Positions 17,756 to 27,774 of a stretch of DNA of 64,000 nt are shown here, in pieces. Source of the DNA: Gammaproteobacteria bacterium (lineage in GTDB: Bacteria; Pseudomonadota; Gammaproteobacteria; Steroidobacterales; Woeseiaceae). The stretch spans positions 1 to 64,000 of the forward strand of contig JAHEFG010000009.1 in the NCBI GenBank assembly GCA_024640305.1, in the 5' to 3' direction. Position 1 is the first letter of the stretch, and each line of letters begins with the position of its first letter. The position numbers were made by a program, and so were the translations under genes. Under the pieces are notes generated by a model, which saw nothing but the letters and a program-made list of their open reading frames with translations, made no database searches and was not told where the DNA came from.

Positions 17756-18363
17756 TGTTCGGTCGGACACGAATCCGGGGTCTGGGCGTGATCGCACTCA
17801 TGGTGATCGCCTGTCTGGGCAATGAAACGATTGCGTCCAGTATTCTGGATATCAACGAGGATGGATGGCACACCTGGCGTGCGCCGGCTATAGAGAATTC
17901 ACGGACATTGTGTTGTTTTAGCTGGACCGGGTCCGGCGCTCGTCAACGTATTTGCGACCTTGATCGAGGTCACGGCGACTACAGTTCGTCGAGCACCATT
18001 GCGAGGTATTCGGGCGAGATCCAGGTCTACGTATTTATTGAGTCCGGCCAGGCGAGCAAGATTTCCGTACTCAGCCCGCAATGCGAAGTGGTGGCGAGCA
18101 CCGAGATCAGCGATCTCGGCTCGGTTAGCGCCGATGACAGCATCGATTGGCTGCGGCCATACCTCAATGCCAGTTCAGATGTTGCGTCTGACGCGCTTGC
18201 TGCAATATCGCGGCACTCAGGAAACTACGCGTTTCAGGTGCTAACCGAAGTCGTAGAATCAAATGCCGATTTTGATTTCCGTGAAGAAGCTGTTTTCTGG
18301 ATGGTGATGTCAGAGACCGACAACGCCTTCGCCTACATTGACCGACTTATCATGGGTAAATAA
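17755..18363 (+). CDS. exported protein of unknown function, last gene of the ECF operon
   Basis: A 202-residue protein with an N-terminal hydrophobic signal (about 10-28, ending TIAS). The mature part has two cysteine clusters near the start (LCCFSW and ICDLDRG) and a third at SPQCEVV. The C-terminal half is helical and resembles one or two HEAT-like helices. It overlaps the HEAT-repeat gene by one base and is probably its functional partner. I do not recognise a named family. A short gene-free gap and a convergent gene (DUF4153) follow. Confidence 0.62.
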   Translation: MFGRTRIRGLGVIALMVIACLGNETIASSILDINEDGWHTWRAPAIENSRTLCCFSWTGSGARQRICDLDRGHGDYSSSSTIARYSGEIQVYVFIESGQASKISVLSPQCEVVASTEISDLGSVSADDSIDWLRPYLNASSDVASDALAAISRHSGNYAFQVLTEVVESNADFDFREEAVFWMVMSETDNAFAYIDRLIMGK

Positions 18364-18415
18364 CCAGGTGACGCAGGACCATTTTTTGCTTGTACCAATC
18401 GTTCATGTTCGACGG

Positions 18416-20128
18416 CTAGTTGTCGTCTAAAATGGGTTTGAGCCAGATATTTCCGATCTTTATATACTTAAAACGTGGCTCGACGAGTTCAATTTTTTTG
18501 TCATTCAGCTGATCCCACAGAGCATCATAGTCCTGGTTCTGCACCGAGTATCGGAGACCACCGGCCTGCCAGCCTTCGTCAGTCCAAAAATAAAACTGAG
18601 TGTTACGCAGACCATGTTCATGTGTTGAGACGCGCACGTACTCGAAATCTCCATCACCGTCGAGGTCTATCTGGATCAGCATTGTCTCCTGAGTATTCTT
18701 CAGCAGGGCATCGTCAAAGATCAGCGGTTTGAGTTTGGCGGGTACATCGAACGGTGCCGGCCGATAAGTAATGTCGGCCCAGGCGCTGTCCCTGGCTTCC
18801 TGGCTCGTACTTGCGCTGCGCCACGTCGGGTTTTCAATCATGCTTAGAAGATAAGGATCCGAATCTCCAATACTGGCCTTCATTTCCTGCATCGCCAGAT
18901 ATCCTGGTCGCCCCAGGTGGTTCTTCGCGTAATAAAAATCGAATTCCCGCAAATCGATCTCGCCGGCCTCAACTCTCGCCAATTGGCTGGCCAGAGAAAT
19001 CTTGCGGAAGTCGAGAGCCGGGCTATTGGCAAGCAACATGATCGCCAGCACGATCAGTCCCATTGCCGTATTCACCCGAGCAAGTTCGGTTGTCCATTGC
19101 GAGCGTCGGCGGACGATGCCGATAACGTACCCCAGAGAAAACAGGGCGAGGATTAGCCAGACGACGAACGCCCAGCAGCGTTCAACCGTCCAGCCGTACT
19201 GGTTCAGTCGCAGGACGAGTCCATAGAGGCTTAACGCCGAGACAAATGGCATGACGCACAGCCCGACGTAAATCGCTCGGTGCACCAGGGACGGGTATGG
19301 GCTGGTCTCCCGACCGTCCTGATAAACGGCATTCGTGAAGAACAATATGATCGCCAATAGCCACAGTAGCAACGCCGTGCCCCTGCCGGTCGACCAGAGA
19401 ACCCCGAAACCGACGACCGGAAGAGCCGCGAGGAAAATAACGGCTATGACAACGACCAGGGGCAGCAGCAGTTTAATTAGCCAATGTAGTAACTTGCTGA
19501 TGTTGTCGATCACATGCGTCAAATCGCGAAACATGATCATGCCAAGGCCGAAGGCGACGCTCAGCGCTGGAAATATGAACCACTCTTCTCCGAATAACTC
19601 GTGAAAAAAGTCGATTTCGATAATTTTAAAAAGCTGCCCCCACAGCATCAGAACCAGCCAGAAGACCAATACGAACAGAGCGGAAAGAGCAGCGACGAGG
19701 AAATTTCGCCATGAGTTCGTAAACAAGACCTGGTATGTCAGAGCTACTCTGTCCGCTCGTTGTTGCAGGTACATCAGCGCTTTGAAGCAGGCCAGGCCGA
19801 TGCTAAAAATGAAGGCGAAAGACAGGCTGGAGACTGGAAATTCACCAAACGGCTCTGCCTGCCAGCCTGTGTAAATGGCGAGCAGGGCCAGAATGGCGGC
19901 GAATGCCGTCACATGTCTTGCAATTGCGATGGTGTTGCTGCGGGTTAACGACAGCAGCAACATTAGTGGTACCGCTGCGGTTATCGTCAACATCGGGTAC
20001 GACCACAGCGGGGACTCGCTGGGCCACGTATTGTTATCGAACGCGCGATAAAGGGCATACAACAGGACGCCCTGAATCGTCGAGATGACCAGCATTCGGA
20101 CTTTGGGCAATGGTGACGACGTGCTCAT
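18416..20128 (-). CDS. DUF4153-family polytopic membrane protein
   Basis: A 570-residue protein with about 10-11 transmembrane helices in the first 370 residues and a soluble C-terminal region of some 200 residues that ends in a charged beta-like segment. The layout (helix-rich, a WTVERCWAFVVW signature, LDFRKISLASQLARVEAGEIDL near 375-395) matches DUF4153 proteins, whose function is not known. It is convergent with the ECF operon and precedes the malic-enzyme gene on the same strand with 115 bp between. Confidence 0.72.
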   Translation of the reverse strand: MSTSSPLPKVRMLVISTIQGVLLYALYRAFDNNTWPSESPLWSYPMLTITAAVPLMLLLSLTRSNTIAIARHVTAFAAILALLAIYTGWQAEPFGEFPVSSLSFAFIFSIGLACFKALMYLQQRADRVALTYQVLFTNSWRNFLVAALSALFVLVFWLVLMLWGQLFKIIEIDFFHELFGEEWFIFPALSVAFGLGMIMFRDLTHVIDNISKLLHWLIKLLLPLVVVIAVIFLAALPVVGFGVLWSTGRGTALLLWLLAIILFFTNAVYQDGRETSPYPSLVHRAIYVGLCVMPFVSALSLYGLVLRLNQYGWTVERCWAFVVWLILALFSLGYVIGIVRRRSQWTTELARVNTAMGLIVLAIMLLANSPALDFRKISLASQLARVEAGEIDLREFDFYYAKNHLGRPGYLAMQEMKASIGDSDPYLLSMIENPTWRSASTSQEARDSAWADITYRPAPFDVPAKLKPLIFDDALLKNTQETMLIQIDLDGDGDFEYVRVSTHEHGLRNTQFYFWTDEGWQAGGLRYSVQNQDYDALWDQLNDKKIELVEPRFKYIKIGNIWLKPILDDN

Positions 20129-20243
20129 ACCTAACTCCAGTCCGGCGCAAAGAGCGCCTTTATTGGAGCGATACTAATACTAAAACGTGGCGCACAGGTG
20201 GCTGACCTGTGCAATTACGTGGCCTGACGCAATTCTGCTGATA

Positions 20244-21887
20244 CTAAGCGTAGTGCGGATAAATCGGCTGATACATGTATTCGTGTATGTCAGCGAGGAT
20301 GTCGTCGGGCTCTTCCTTGTCGGTCAGCCCTTCGTCATACGCGATCTTTGCAACATCTCGAGCGATGAGCGCCGAAACCTGGCGGATCCTGGTCAACGAC
20401 GGATAAATGCGACCTCGTTCGAGATCCGACTCGGAGACCTGGTTGGCCAGGGAATGCGCTGCCGCAAGAAACATTTCATTCGTGACTGTGCGAGCCCGGC
20501 TGACAATGACGCCGAGGCCAACGCCGGGAAAGATGTACGCGTTATTTCCCTGCCCGGGCACAAACGTTTGGTTGCCGATTTTAACTGGGTCAAATGGGCT
20601 GCCGCTGGCGAAAATGGCACGGCCTTCGCTCCAGCTATAAGCATGTTCCGCTGTGCATTCTGCCTGTGAGGTCGGATTTGAAAGGGCGAATATAATCGGT
20701 CGATCATTGAATTCCGCCATCGCCTCAACAACGTCTTTGGTGAATGTGGAGGGCTGCCCTGACAAGCCCAGAATGGCGGTTGGCTTCAGCGCTTTCACGG
20801 CCTCCAGGAAGTCGACAATATGGTGATGCGGATGTGCGTAAGGCAATTTTTGCGAGGTCATGTTGCCACGGCCCTGCACCAACAGCCCCTTGCTGTCGAA
20901 AAACCAGCACTGCTTGCGGGCCTCTTCGGCAGCTATGCCGAGCTCCGCCAGCGCCGCAACGAAAGAGTCCGCGATGCCGATGCCGGCTTCGCCGGCACCG
21001 AGGAATAGTATTTTCTGCTCCTCCAGTCTGCTACCTGAAACACGCATCGCGGCGATGATTCCGGCCAAGGCAACTGCGCCAGTTCCCTGAATATCGTCGT
21101 TAAAGATGCAGGCCCTGTTGCGATATTGTTCAAGGAACCTGAATGCGTTGCGGTTACCGAAATCTTCGAACTGGATCAGAATACCGGGGAAGACCTCGTT
21201 GGCCGCTTCGATGAATTCTTCGACGAGTTCATCGTACCGTTCGCCACGTTCTCGACGTCGTTCAAGACCATTGTATAAAGGATCGTTAAGTAATTTCTCA
21301 TTGTCCGTGCCGACATCCAGCATTACCGGCATGCAATGCGTCGGATGGATTCCCGAGCACGCCGTGTACAGGGCCAGCTTGCCAATCGGAATGCCCATCC
21401 CGTCTGCGCCCAAATCGCCAAGCCCAAGTATTCGCTCGCCGTCGGTTACGACCATAATCCGCGCTTCCTTGTGCGGCCAGTTCTGCATGAGCTCCCTGAT
21501 CTTGCCGCGATCCTGCAATGACACGTAGAACCCTCGTGGGGTTCGGTAGATATGTTGAAATTCCTGGCAAGCTTTGCCCACAGTCGGTGTGTAGATGATC
21601 GGCATCATCTCTTCGATATGGTTCATTACCACCTGGTAGAACAGAGTCTCGTTACGATCCTGTAGTGCAACAAGGTACAGGTAGCGCTCAAGATCGGTCG
21701 GTTTCTCGCGGATGTTGCCGAGAACGCGCAGCTCCTGTTCGGCTGGCGTGTGGATACGAGGTGGCAGCAAACCCCTTAACTTCAAGAAATCGCGTTCGGC
21801 ATCGGTGTAAGCAGTGCCTTTGTTGCGTACCGGATCATGGAGAATTTTTACACCCCGATACAGTTCGGGTTGCGATCGCATGCTCAC
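20244..21887 (-). CDS. NAD-dependent malic enzyme
   Basis: A 547-residue full-length enzyme of the MaeA/SfcA family, which converts malate to pyruvate with CO2 release and NAD(P)H formation. Signatures are YTPTVGKACQEF near residue 100, the malate-site FNDDIQGTGAV near 260, and FLGAGEAGIGIAD (nucleotide-binding) near 295. Length and order match the large bacterial NAD-type enzyme. ATG 21887 and ATG 21881 are both possible starts. Together with the oxaloacetate decarboxylase genes near the right end, it points to C4-to-C3 flux, but the two loci are far apart. Confidence 0.92.
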   Translation of the reverse strand: MSMRSQPELYRGVKILHDPVRNKGTAYTDAERDFLKLRGLLPPRIHTPAEQELRVLGNIREKPTDLERYLYLVALQDRNETLFYQVVMNHIEEMMPIIYTPTVGKACQEFQHIYRTPRGFYVSLQDRGKIRELMQNWPHKEARIMVVTDGERILGLGDLGADGMGIPIGKLALYTACSGIHPTHCMPVMLDVGTDNEKLLNDPLYNGLERRRERGERYDELVEEFIEAANEVFPGILIQFEDFGNRNAFRFLEQYRNRACIFNDDIQGTGAVALAGIIAAMRVSGSRLEEQKILFLGAGEAGIGIADSFVAALAELGIAAEEARKQCWFFDSKGLLVQGRGNMTSQKLPYAHPHHHIVDFLEAVKALKPTAILGLSGQPSTFTKDVVEAMAEFNDRPIIFALSNPTSQAECTAEHAYSWSEGRAIFASGSPFDPVKIGNQTFVPGQGNNAYIFPGVGLGVIVSRARTVTNEMFLAAAHSLANQVSESDLERGRIYPSLTRIRQVSALIARDVAKIAYDEGLTDKEEPDDILADIHEYMYQPIYPHYA

Positions 21888-21978
21888 GAGCGAGATCCTT
21901 CGATGTTGGAGCTTGTGTAGTTACGTTACGCCATTTACACCGTGTTCATATGCCGGAATTCACCTAGATCCGATGTCG

Positions 21979-24012
21979 CTACATCGCAGAGCTTGTCGTA
22001 GCGGACTCAATAAAGTCCGGTGACACCTCGGCATAGTGACTGAAGTCCATGGTGAAGCTGCCATCGCCACCGGTTAAGGATTTGAGTCGCGAGTGATAAC
22101 CCTGCAATTCCTTGAGAGGGGCCTGGCCGGATATCACAATGCGATCTTCAGGCAGGGCTTCTGTACCGCTTATCATGCCGCGCATCGATGAGAGGTCGCC
22201 TGTAACGCCACCCGCACAGCGGCTTGGCACGGTGATGCTCACGTCAACGACTGGCTCCATGACGATCGGTGAAGCGTTGGAGATGGCATCAAGAAACGCC
22301 TTCTTGCCAGCCTGGACGAAAGCAATTTCCTTGGAGTCGACCGGATGATGTTTGCCGTCATAAACGGTTACTTTAATGTCCTGCATCGGATAACCAAAAT
22401 TGCCACCTGAGTCCATGACCTGACGAACCCCTGTCTCAACTGCCGGCAGGTATTGAGATGGAATCGAACCGCCGACGACCTTGCTCTCGAATTGAAACCC
22501 TTCGCCAGTGGGTAGCGGTTCTATGCGCAGATACACCTCGCCAAACTGGCCCGCGCCGCCGGTCTGTTTTTTGTGCCGATGATGACCCTCTGCATTTGCA
22601 GTGATCGTCTCGCGATAGGCAATCGAGGGCAGGGAGGTAATAAGCTCCAGATTGTAGCGGTCGGATATCTGCTCGATTACCGTACGCAAATGCAGGTCTC
22701 CGAGCCCACGCAACACTATTTCATTGAGCGAGGCGATATGTTCTACCTGGAGTGATGGATCCTCGGCCTCCATGGTGTGCAGGGCATCCGAGGCTTTCTG
22801 TGACTCGGCGTCATTGGCGGGTTTGATGGCCAGGCCATACATCGGGCGTGGCATATGCACCGATTTCAGGTGGAAGTGATCCTCGTCGTGTGAGTCGTGT
22901 AATACAGCATCGAAGTACACTTCGTCCACTCGCGGAATGGCGCAAATGTCGCCGGGCAGAGCTACTTTCATTTTCTTGTGCTCATTGCCGTTTATTCTCA
23001 GAAGTTGATTAACCTTGATCGGTTTTCTAGCGTCACCAACGAATAGCTGGTTGCCTGGCCGAATCGTTCCCTGATGTACACGCATAATTCCCAGCCGGCC
23101 CTTGAACGGGTCGATGTTAACTTTCACGACATGCGCGATTGCATGCAAGTCCGGATCCGCGCTTACTAGAACTTCTTTCGCGCCTTCGCCTTCGCCTTTG
23201 AGGAACCGCGGTGGCTTACCTTCGGTCGGGTTTGGCATCAGGCGTTCGAATACTTCGAGCAGTTCTTTAATGCCAGCTCCGGTTTTGGCGGAGACAAAAC
23301 AGACTGGTATCAGGTGGTCGTCGCGAAGGGCTTTCTCGAACGGATCGTGAAGTTGCTCCGGTTTGAGTTCCTGACCCTGTTCAAGGTAAAGCTCCATTAG
23401 CTTCTCGTCGACTTCCACGACCTGGTCGACAATTTGCGTGTGCATCGCCTCGACGGAGCCGAATGCTGTCTCGACTGGAGAATGCCTGAAAAAACAGTCG
23501 ACAACGCTTTCGCCGTCGGCTGCAGGCAGGTTCATTGGCAGGCATTCTGGCCCGAACGTCGATTGAATATCCTCAAGCAGTGCTTCCAGGTTTACGCCTT
23601 CTGCATCGATCTTGTTGACGATGATCATGCGACAAAGCCGTTGCTCGCTCGCCGCGTTCATCATTTTGCGGGCAATCATTTCAATGCCGGACTGGGCGTC
23701 GATAACGATAGCGGCAGTCTCAACCGCAGATATGATCGACAAAGCGCGGCCGTAAAAATCTCTGTATCCCGGCGTGTCTACCAGATTGACATGTATGCCT
23801 TTGTGATCGAGGTGACAAACGGCAGAGAACTGTGAGTGGCCGAGCTCTCGCTCGCGCGGAGTGAAGTCGGACACAGTATCGCCACGATCAACGGAACCAC
23901 ACTCACTAATTTTGCCACCGGCATGCAGCAGCGCCTCTGTCAGCTGCGTCTTGCCGGAGTTGCCTGGTCCTACCAGGCATACATTTCGAATGTCGCTGGA
24001 ACCATATGCCAT
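21979..24012 (-). CDS. elongation factor G-like GTPase (EF-G2/FusA2 type)
   Basis: A 677-residue translation GTPase with all five EF-G domains in order. The P-loop is GPGNSGKT rather than the GHIDAGKT of canonical EF-G; G3 is DTPGY and G4 NKID. This pattern fits the EF-G2 (FusA2-like) paralogues, whose role in translation is uncertain and which may not replace EF-G in translocation. The ATG at 24012 follows AGGGAG and is preferred to the TTG at 24027. It is divergent from the MFS gene, with about 137 bp between the two starts. Confidence 0.85.
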   Translation of the reverse strand: MAYGSSDIRNVCLVGPGNSGKTQLTEALLHAGGKISECGSVDRGDTVSDFTPRERELGHSQFSAVCHLDHKGIHVNLVDTPGYRDFYGRALSIISAVETAAIVIDAQSGIEMIARKMMNAASEQRLCRMIIVNKIDAEGVNLEALLEDIQSTFGPECLPMNLPAADGESVVDCFFRHSPVETAFGSVEAMHTQIVDQVVEVDEKLMELYLEQGQELKPEQLHDPFEKALRDDHLIPVCFVSAKTGAGIKELLEVFERLMPNPTEGKPPRFLKGEGEGAKEVLVSADPDLHAIAHVVKVNIDPFKGRLGIMRVHQGTIRPGNQLFVGDARKPIKVNQLLRINGNEHKKMKVALPGDICAIPRVDEVYFDAVLHDSHDEDHFHLKSVHMPRPMYGLAIKPANDAESQKASDALHTMEAEDPSLQVEHIASLNEIVLRGLGDLHLRTVIEQISDRYNLELITSLPSIAYRETITANAEGHHRHKKQTGGAGQFGEVYLRIEPLPTGEGFQFESKVVGGSIPSQYLPAVETGVRQVMDSGGNFGYPMQDIKVTVYDGKHHPVDSKEIAFVQAGKKAFLDAISNASPIVMEPVVDVSITVPSRCAGGVTGDLSSMRGMISGTEALPEDRIVISGQAPLKELQGYHSRLKSLTGGDGSFTMDFSHYAEVSPDFIESATTSSAM

Positions 24013-24149
24013 CTGCTTCTCCCTCAATTCGAGTCGTTTTACGTATTGACGGCAAGTTCAGGCGCAATGTCTATAGTGGACTTCCTCAACATTGGGCCAG
24101 ACGTGTTAGGGTGGCCGGCTTCCCGGCTCGTGTGGACAAGAATAACAAG

Positions 24150-25424
24150 ATGCATTCAAAGAACCTGCTGAGCACCAGAAAAGGCCGCTTTTTAACATTT
24201 GGGGTGCTCTATATATCTGAGGGAATCCCATACGGATTCACGTCTACGGCGATGGTCGCCTTCATGCGAACGCAAGGCCTGTCACTTGAGCAGATAGGTG
24301 CATTTGTCGCAGCACTCTTTCTGCCGTGGGCGTTCAAGTGGGTATGGGCTCCACTCATCGACCTCGTAAAACTTAATCGCTTCGGTGGCAGGAAAGCATG
24401 GATCGTGTTCTGCACGACCATGATGACAGTGACCTTGCTCTTTACAGCGGCCGTGGATTTCGTCGAAGACTTTCAAATGCTCTTACTCATGGTTGTGCTG
24501 AATAATTTCTTCTGTGCTACCCAGGATGTCGCGATCGATTCGCTGGCAGTGAGTACGCTTGAAGAGAGTGAGCGAGCTCGTGGCAACGGTTTCATGTTCG
24601 GCGGGCAGTATTTCGGTATTGCCCTTGGCGGTGGCGGCGCGGTATTCGTATTCGGTTTTTGGGGGTTTGACGTCGCGTTGATGTACGTCAGCGCCCTGCT
24701 GATGCTTAACCTTGTTTTCGTGGCATTTTTCGTTACAGACCCGGCTGCAACAGCTACTGTGGCAGCGCCCAAAAGCGATGTTCTCGGATCGTTTGCCCGC
24801 GAACTGGGGTCATTCATGCACGTGCTTTATGAGAGTTTTCTAAAGTCCGGGCGTGGGCCGAAGATAGGACTTCTTTTCTCACTCTTGCCTGTGGGCGCCA
24901 TGGCGCTCGGCTATGCCACGCTGGGCACTATCCAGGTTGACTTTGGTCTTGTCGAGACTCAGATCGCCGAGATCAGTGTGTATAACACGATTTGTGGCGC
25001 GGTTGGGTGCCTGATCGGCGGTTGGCTCGGGGACAGGTACGGCATCAAGAACATGCTGGCTTTGTTTTATGCCCTGACCGCGGTACCGACATTGGTACTG
25101 GCTATGCAGATTTCGAGCCTCGGCCTGGAATCAGTCTCCATTCAGCTCTTGTACGGTGTGATTATGGCGCACGGGCTAATTTACGGCATGGCCTTTGCGG
25201 TGCACGCTGCTGTTTTTATGGGCATGACGAATCCGGCGGTTGCGGCGACGCAGTTCACAGCATTTATGGCGATGAGTAATCTCGCCATTAGCGTGGCAAA
25301 CTACTGGCAGGGAATCGTTGCCGAGCGGATAGATTACGCCATGGTGTTCTACGTGGATTCACTGCTTGTCCTGATTCCGTTAATGGTCATTCCGTTCCTC
25401 AGAAATCGGGATGCGGGCGACTAG
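24150..25424 (+). CDS. MFS permease, AmpG-like
   Basis: A 424-residue 12-helix major-facilitator protein. The loop motif EGIPYGFTSTA after helix 1, the ATQDVAIDSLAV motif near residue 130 and GGWLGDRYGIKN near helix 8 are typical of the AmpG/SLC33 branch, which moves muropeptides or acyl-CoA-type compounds. The substrate cannot be read from sequence. ATG 24150 begins the hydrophilic N-terminus; the frame upstream of it (from 24006) overlaps the divergent EF-G2 gene and is not credible as protein. Confidence 0.78.
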   Translation: MHSKNLLSTRKGRFLTFGVLYISEGIPYGFTSTAMVAFMRTQGLSLEQIGAFVAALFLPWAFKWVWAPLIDLVKLNRFGGRKAWIVFCTTMMTVTLLFTAAVDFVEDFQMLLLMVVLNNFFCATQDVAIDSLAVSTLEESERARGNGFMFGGQYFGIALGGGGAVFVFGFWGFDVALMYVSALLMLNLVFVAFFVTDPAATATVAAPKSDVLGSFARELGSFMHVLYESFLKSGRGPKIGLLFSLLPVGAMALGYATLGTIQVDFGLVETQIAEISVYNTICGAVGCLIGGWLGDRYGIKNMLALFYALTAVPTLVLAMQISSLGLESVSIQLLYGVIMAHGLIYGMAFAVHAAVFMGMTNPAVAATQFTAFMAMSNLAISVANYWQGIVAERIDYAMVFYVDSLLVLIPLMVIPFLRNRDAGD

Positions 25425-25507
25425 CCGGCTCTTCCTGAACACGCCTCGCAACGGTTATCATGGTGGCCCTGTTCTAAACAGCCCACTCCGGAAATTGGAG
25501 CAATATT

Positions 25508-25951
25508 ATGGATATCGCGTGGATACAGGTGTTCGTACTTACCTTGGCTGAATGTGTCGCGCCAGCTGGCAAGTCCATCTGTCAGGAACAAGAGTTCCAA
25601 CTGCAATTTCTCACCAAGGCGGACTGCGAGATCGCGCTCAACCAGCTCGTGTCACTCAAGGAAGAGTCCGAGACGGTCATCGTAAATGCCAATCGGTCTA
25701 ATTGCGCACCAGCGGCTCGTCAGAGTGATGTTTTTGAGAGTCTCGAAGCAATCAACCAGGCATTCGACGCGAGTTGGGAAGCGCCCGAAGCGGGTGAGAC
25801 TGACTCGAGCGCCAGTCAAATTTCACACAAGAGCCGCCTTGAAGAGCTGAAAAGCTGCGAGGAGACTGAAGGTATTACGCCATGCAAGGTTGGCGACATC
25901 ATAATGGAAGGTACGGGGGGGGATTCCGTTGAGGTCTGGCGCCGAGACTAG
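25508..25951 (+). CDS. small cysteine-containing protein of unknown function
   Basis: A 147-residue protein. The N-terminus (MDIAWIQVFVLTLAEC) is weakly hydrophobic and not a convincing signal peptide. Six cysteines are spread along the chain (near 16, 25, 40, 66, 118 and 126), and residues 80-105 are acidic and Ser-rich. GGAG sits at a good distance before ATG 25508. It lies between the MFS and OPT genes on the same strand. No family recognised. Confidence 0.5.
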   Translation: MDIAWIQVFVLTLAECVAPAGKSICQEQEFQLQFLTKADCEIALNQLVSLKEESETVIVNANRSNCAPAARQSDVFESLEAINQAFDASWEAPEAGETDSSASQISHKSRLEELKSCEETEGITPCKVGDIIMEGTGGDSVEVWRRD

Positions 25952-26036
25952 AACAGTTATTTGAACACAGGTAACGGTCTATGCGCTCCGTCGGCTGTGG
26001 TAGGCTTCAAAAAAACAAGAAAAGGGGGGGTAACCC

Positions 26037-27773
26037 TTGACCGCACAAAACCAAACTGCGCCTTATCCTGAGCTAACCTGGGTTTCGGTCAGTGTCGGCT
26101 GGATACTCGGTGTCATCATCGCTGTATCGATCGGCTACGCCGCCCTGATCCTGGGCTTTTCCATCGAAGGTTCCGAACTCGCCGCAATTCTGGGTTTCGG
26201 CATTCTTCGCGGTGTGCTGCGGCGCAAGAGCATTATCGAGAACAACATCGTCCAGACGATTGCGAGCGGCGTGAACGGCGCGTCGTCCGGCATGATGTTT
26301 TCGGTTCCTGCGATTTTCTTGCTGGGATACGGTGACCGTTTCGATCCGGTTATCCTCACCTTTGGCTGTATTGCGGGCGCTTTCCTCGGTATCGCCTTCA
26401 TCATTCCATTGCGTAAGCACATGATCGACTATGAGCGGCTCACCTACCCGGGTGGCGTAGCCGTAGCGACGATCCTCAAGTCCCCTGGCGCAGGTGTTCG
26501 CAAAGCAATTATTCTGCTCGGCGCAGCTGCGCTGAGTGCGGCCGTGCAGTTCGCCACGATCAAGACAGGTGTCGCCAATTGGAATCTCGGTGCGCTTGTC
26601 GGCATGCCCGAGTTTATGAATGGCATCTGGTACCTGTCTCTGATGACGGTTGGTGTCGGTTTTATCGCCGGGCGCGGCGGTGTTGCCTTTATTATCGGCG
26701 GTTTCGTCGCCTATTGGTTCCTTTCGCCAATGCTTGCGGCGACAGGCAGTTTTCCACTTGACGAGGCTGGGCAAGCTATCAGCGCGCCGGAATCATTGCG
26801 GCTGTTGCTGTATCGCCCCCTGGGCATAGGTATGTTGATTGGCGGCGCGATCATGGGCGTCATTCTTGCCGCGCCGCTTATCCTGAGCGCGATTCGTTCG
26901 ATGCAGAAAGCGGCCAAGGTGGCCGCTAGTCACGCCAACGAAGAGATGCCGATCAAGTTTCTGTACTTCGCGATTCTCGGCGCGGTAATTCTCATGTGCA
27001 TCATGGCCGTAACTTCGGTGGATTCGATAGGTCTTGGCGGCGGAATCGCGATGGCTGTGCTTGGCACTCTTTGGGTCTGGATGGCTGGCATTATCCTGTC
27101 CGAGGCCATCGGTCGCACGAACTGGTCGCCGTTGTCGGGTATGACGCTTGTTGGCATTACGTTGCTCATTGTCGTGACACAGGCTCTCGGCCTGGATCGA
27201 GCCGACTCGATCATTGCCGCGATCATGGTTGGCGCCGCTATGTGTGTCGCAATGTCGCAGGCGACAGACCTTATGCTCGACCTGAAGACCGGTTACCTCG
27301 TTGGCGCGACGCCGCGCATGCAGCAGATCGGTCAGTTTGCCGGCGCCTGGCTTGGTCCTATCGTCGTTATCTTCGTCATATTCGCGTTGAACGAATCCTA
27401 TGAATTTGGCAGTGCGCGATTGCCGGCGCCACAGGCACAGGCACTTGCCAGCACAATTGACGGCATCATGGGCGGTGACGTACCAGCGCAGAAGTATGCG
27501 GCAGGTGCTGTTCTCGGTGGCGTATTGTCCGCGCTGATCGGCGGACTTGGCATAACAGTAGGGCTCGGATTCTATCTGCCCTTTAACATCGTCCTGACCT
27601 ACTCTCTCGGCACTCTGGGCCGCGAGCTGACCGACCGCTTCAAAGGCAAGACCTGGAGCGAAAATGTCGGCATACCGATTGCGGCGGGTTTCATCGTTGG
27701 AGAAGCGCTTGTTGGAGTCGGTGACGCCATTCGGATAGCGCGACCAGCGCTCGCGGCGCTTTTGGGGTTTTAA
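26037..27773 (+). CDS. OPT-family oligopeptide transporter
   Basis: A 578-residue polytopic protein (about 14-15 helices) of the OPT family. It has the characteristic LTYPGGVAVATIL segment near residue 135-147, LMLDLKTGYLVGATPRMQQ near 405-423, and a long helix-rich core. OPT proteins move peptides or metal chelates with protons. The start is TTG 26037, preceded by a run of Gs (AAAAGGGGGGG) that provides a strong but unusual ribosome site. The next gene begins one base after the stop, so the two are coupled. Confidence 0.9.
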   Translation: MTAQNQTAPYPELTWVSVSVGWILGVIIAVSIGYAALILGFSIEGSELAAILGFGILRGVLRRKSIIENNIVQTIASGVNGASSGMMFSVPAIFLLGYGDRFDPVILTFGCIAGAFLGIAFIIPLRKHMIDYERLTYPGGVAVATILKSPGAGVRKAIILLGAAALSAAVQFATIKTGVANWNLGALVGMPEFMNGIWYLSLMTVGVGFIAGRGGVAFIIGGFVAYWFLSPMLAATGSFPLDEAGQAISAPESLRLLLYRPLGIGMLIGGAIMGVILAAPLILSAIRSMQKAAKVAASHANEEMPIKFLYFAILGAVILMCIMAVTSVDSIGLGGGIAMAVLGTLWVWMAGIILSEAIGRTNWSPLSGMTLVGITLLIVVTQALGLDRADSIIAAIMVGAAMCVAMSQATDLMLDLKTGYLVGATPRMQQIGQFAGAWLGPIVVIFVIFALNESYEFGSARLPAPQAQALASTIDGIMGGDVPAQKYAAGAVLGGVLSALIGGLGITVGLGFYLPFNIVLTYSLGTLGRELTDRFKGKTWSENVGIPIAAGFIVGEALVGVGDAIRIARPALAALLGF

Positions 27774-27774
27774 T

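Noticed and set aside
24006-24149. 48-residue upstream extension of the MFS gene
   Set aside because: It crosses the start region of the divergent EF-G2 gene, is Arg-rich and non-hydrophobic, and lacks similarity to MFS N-termini. The credible start is 24150.
26073-26774. 233-codon open frame on the minus strand
   Set aside because: Antisense to the OPT transporter; composition (many Asn, Arg, Asp, Gly) is the mirror of membrane-codon bias. No family seen.
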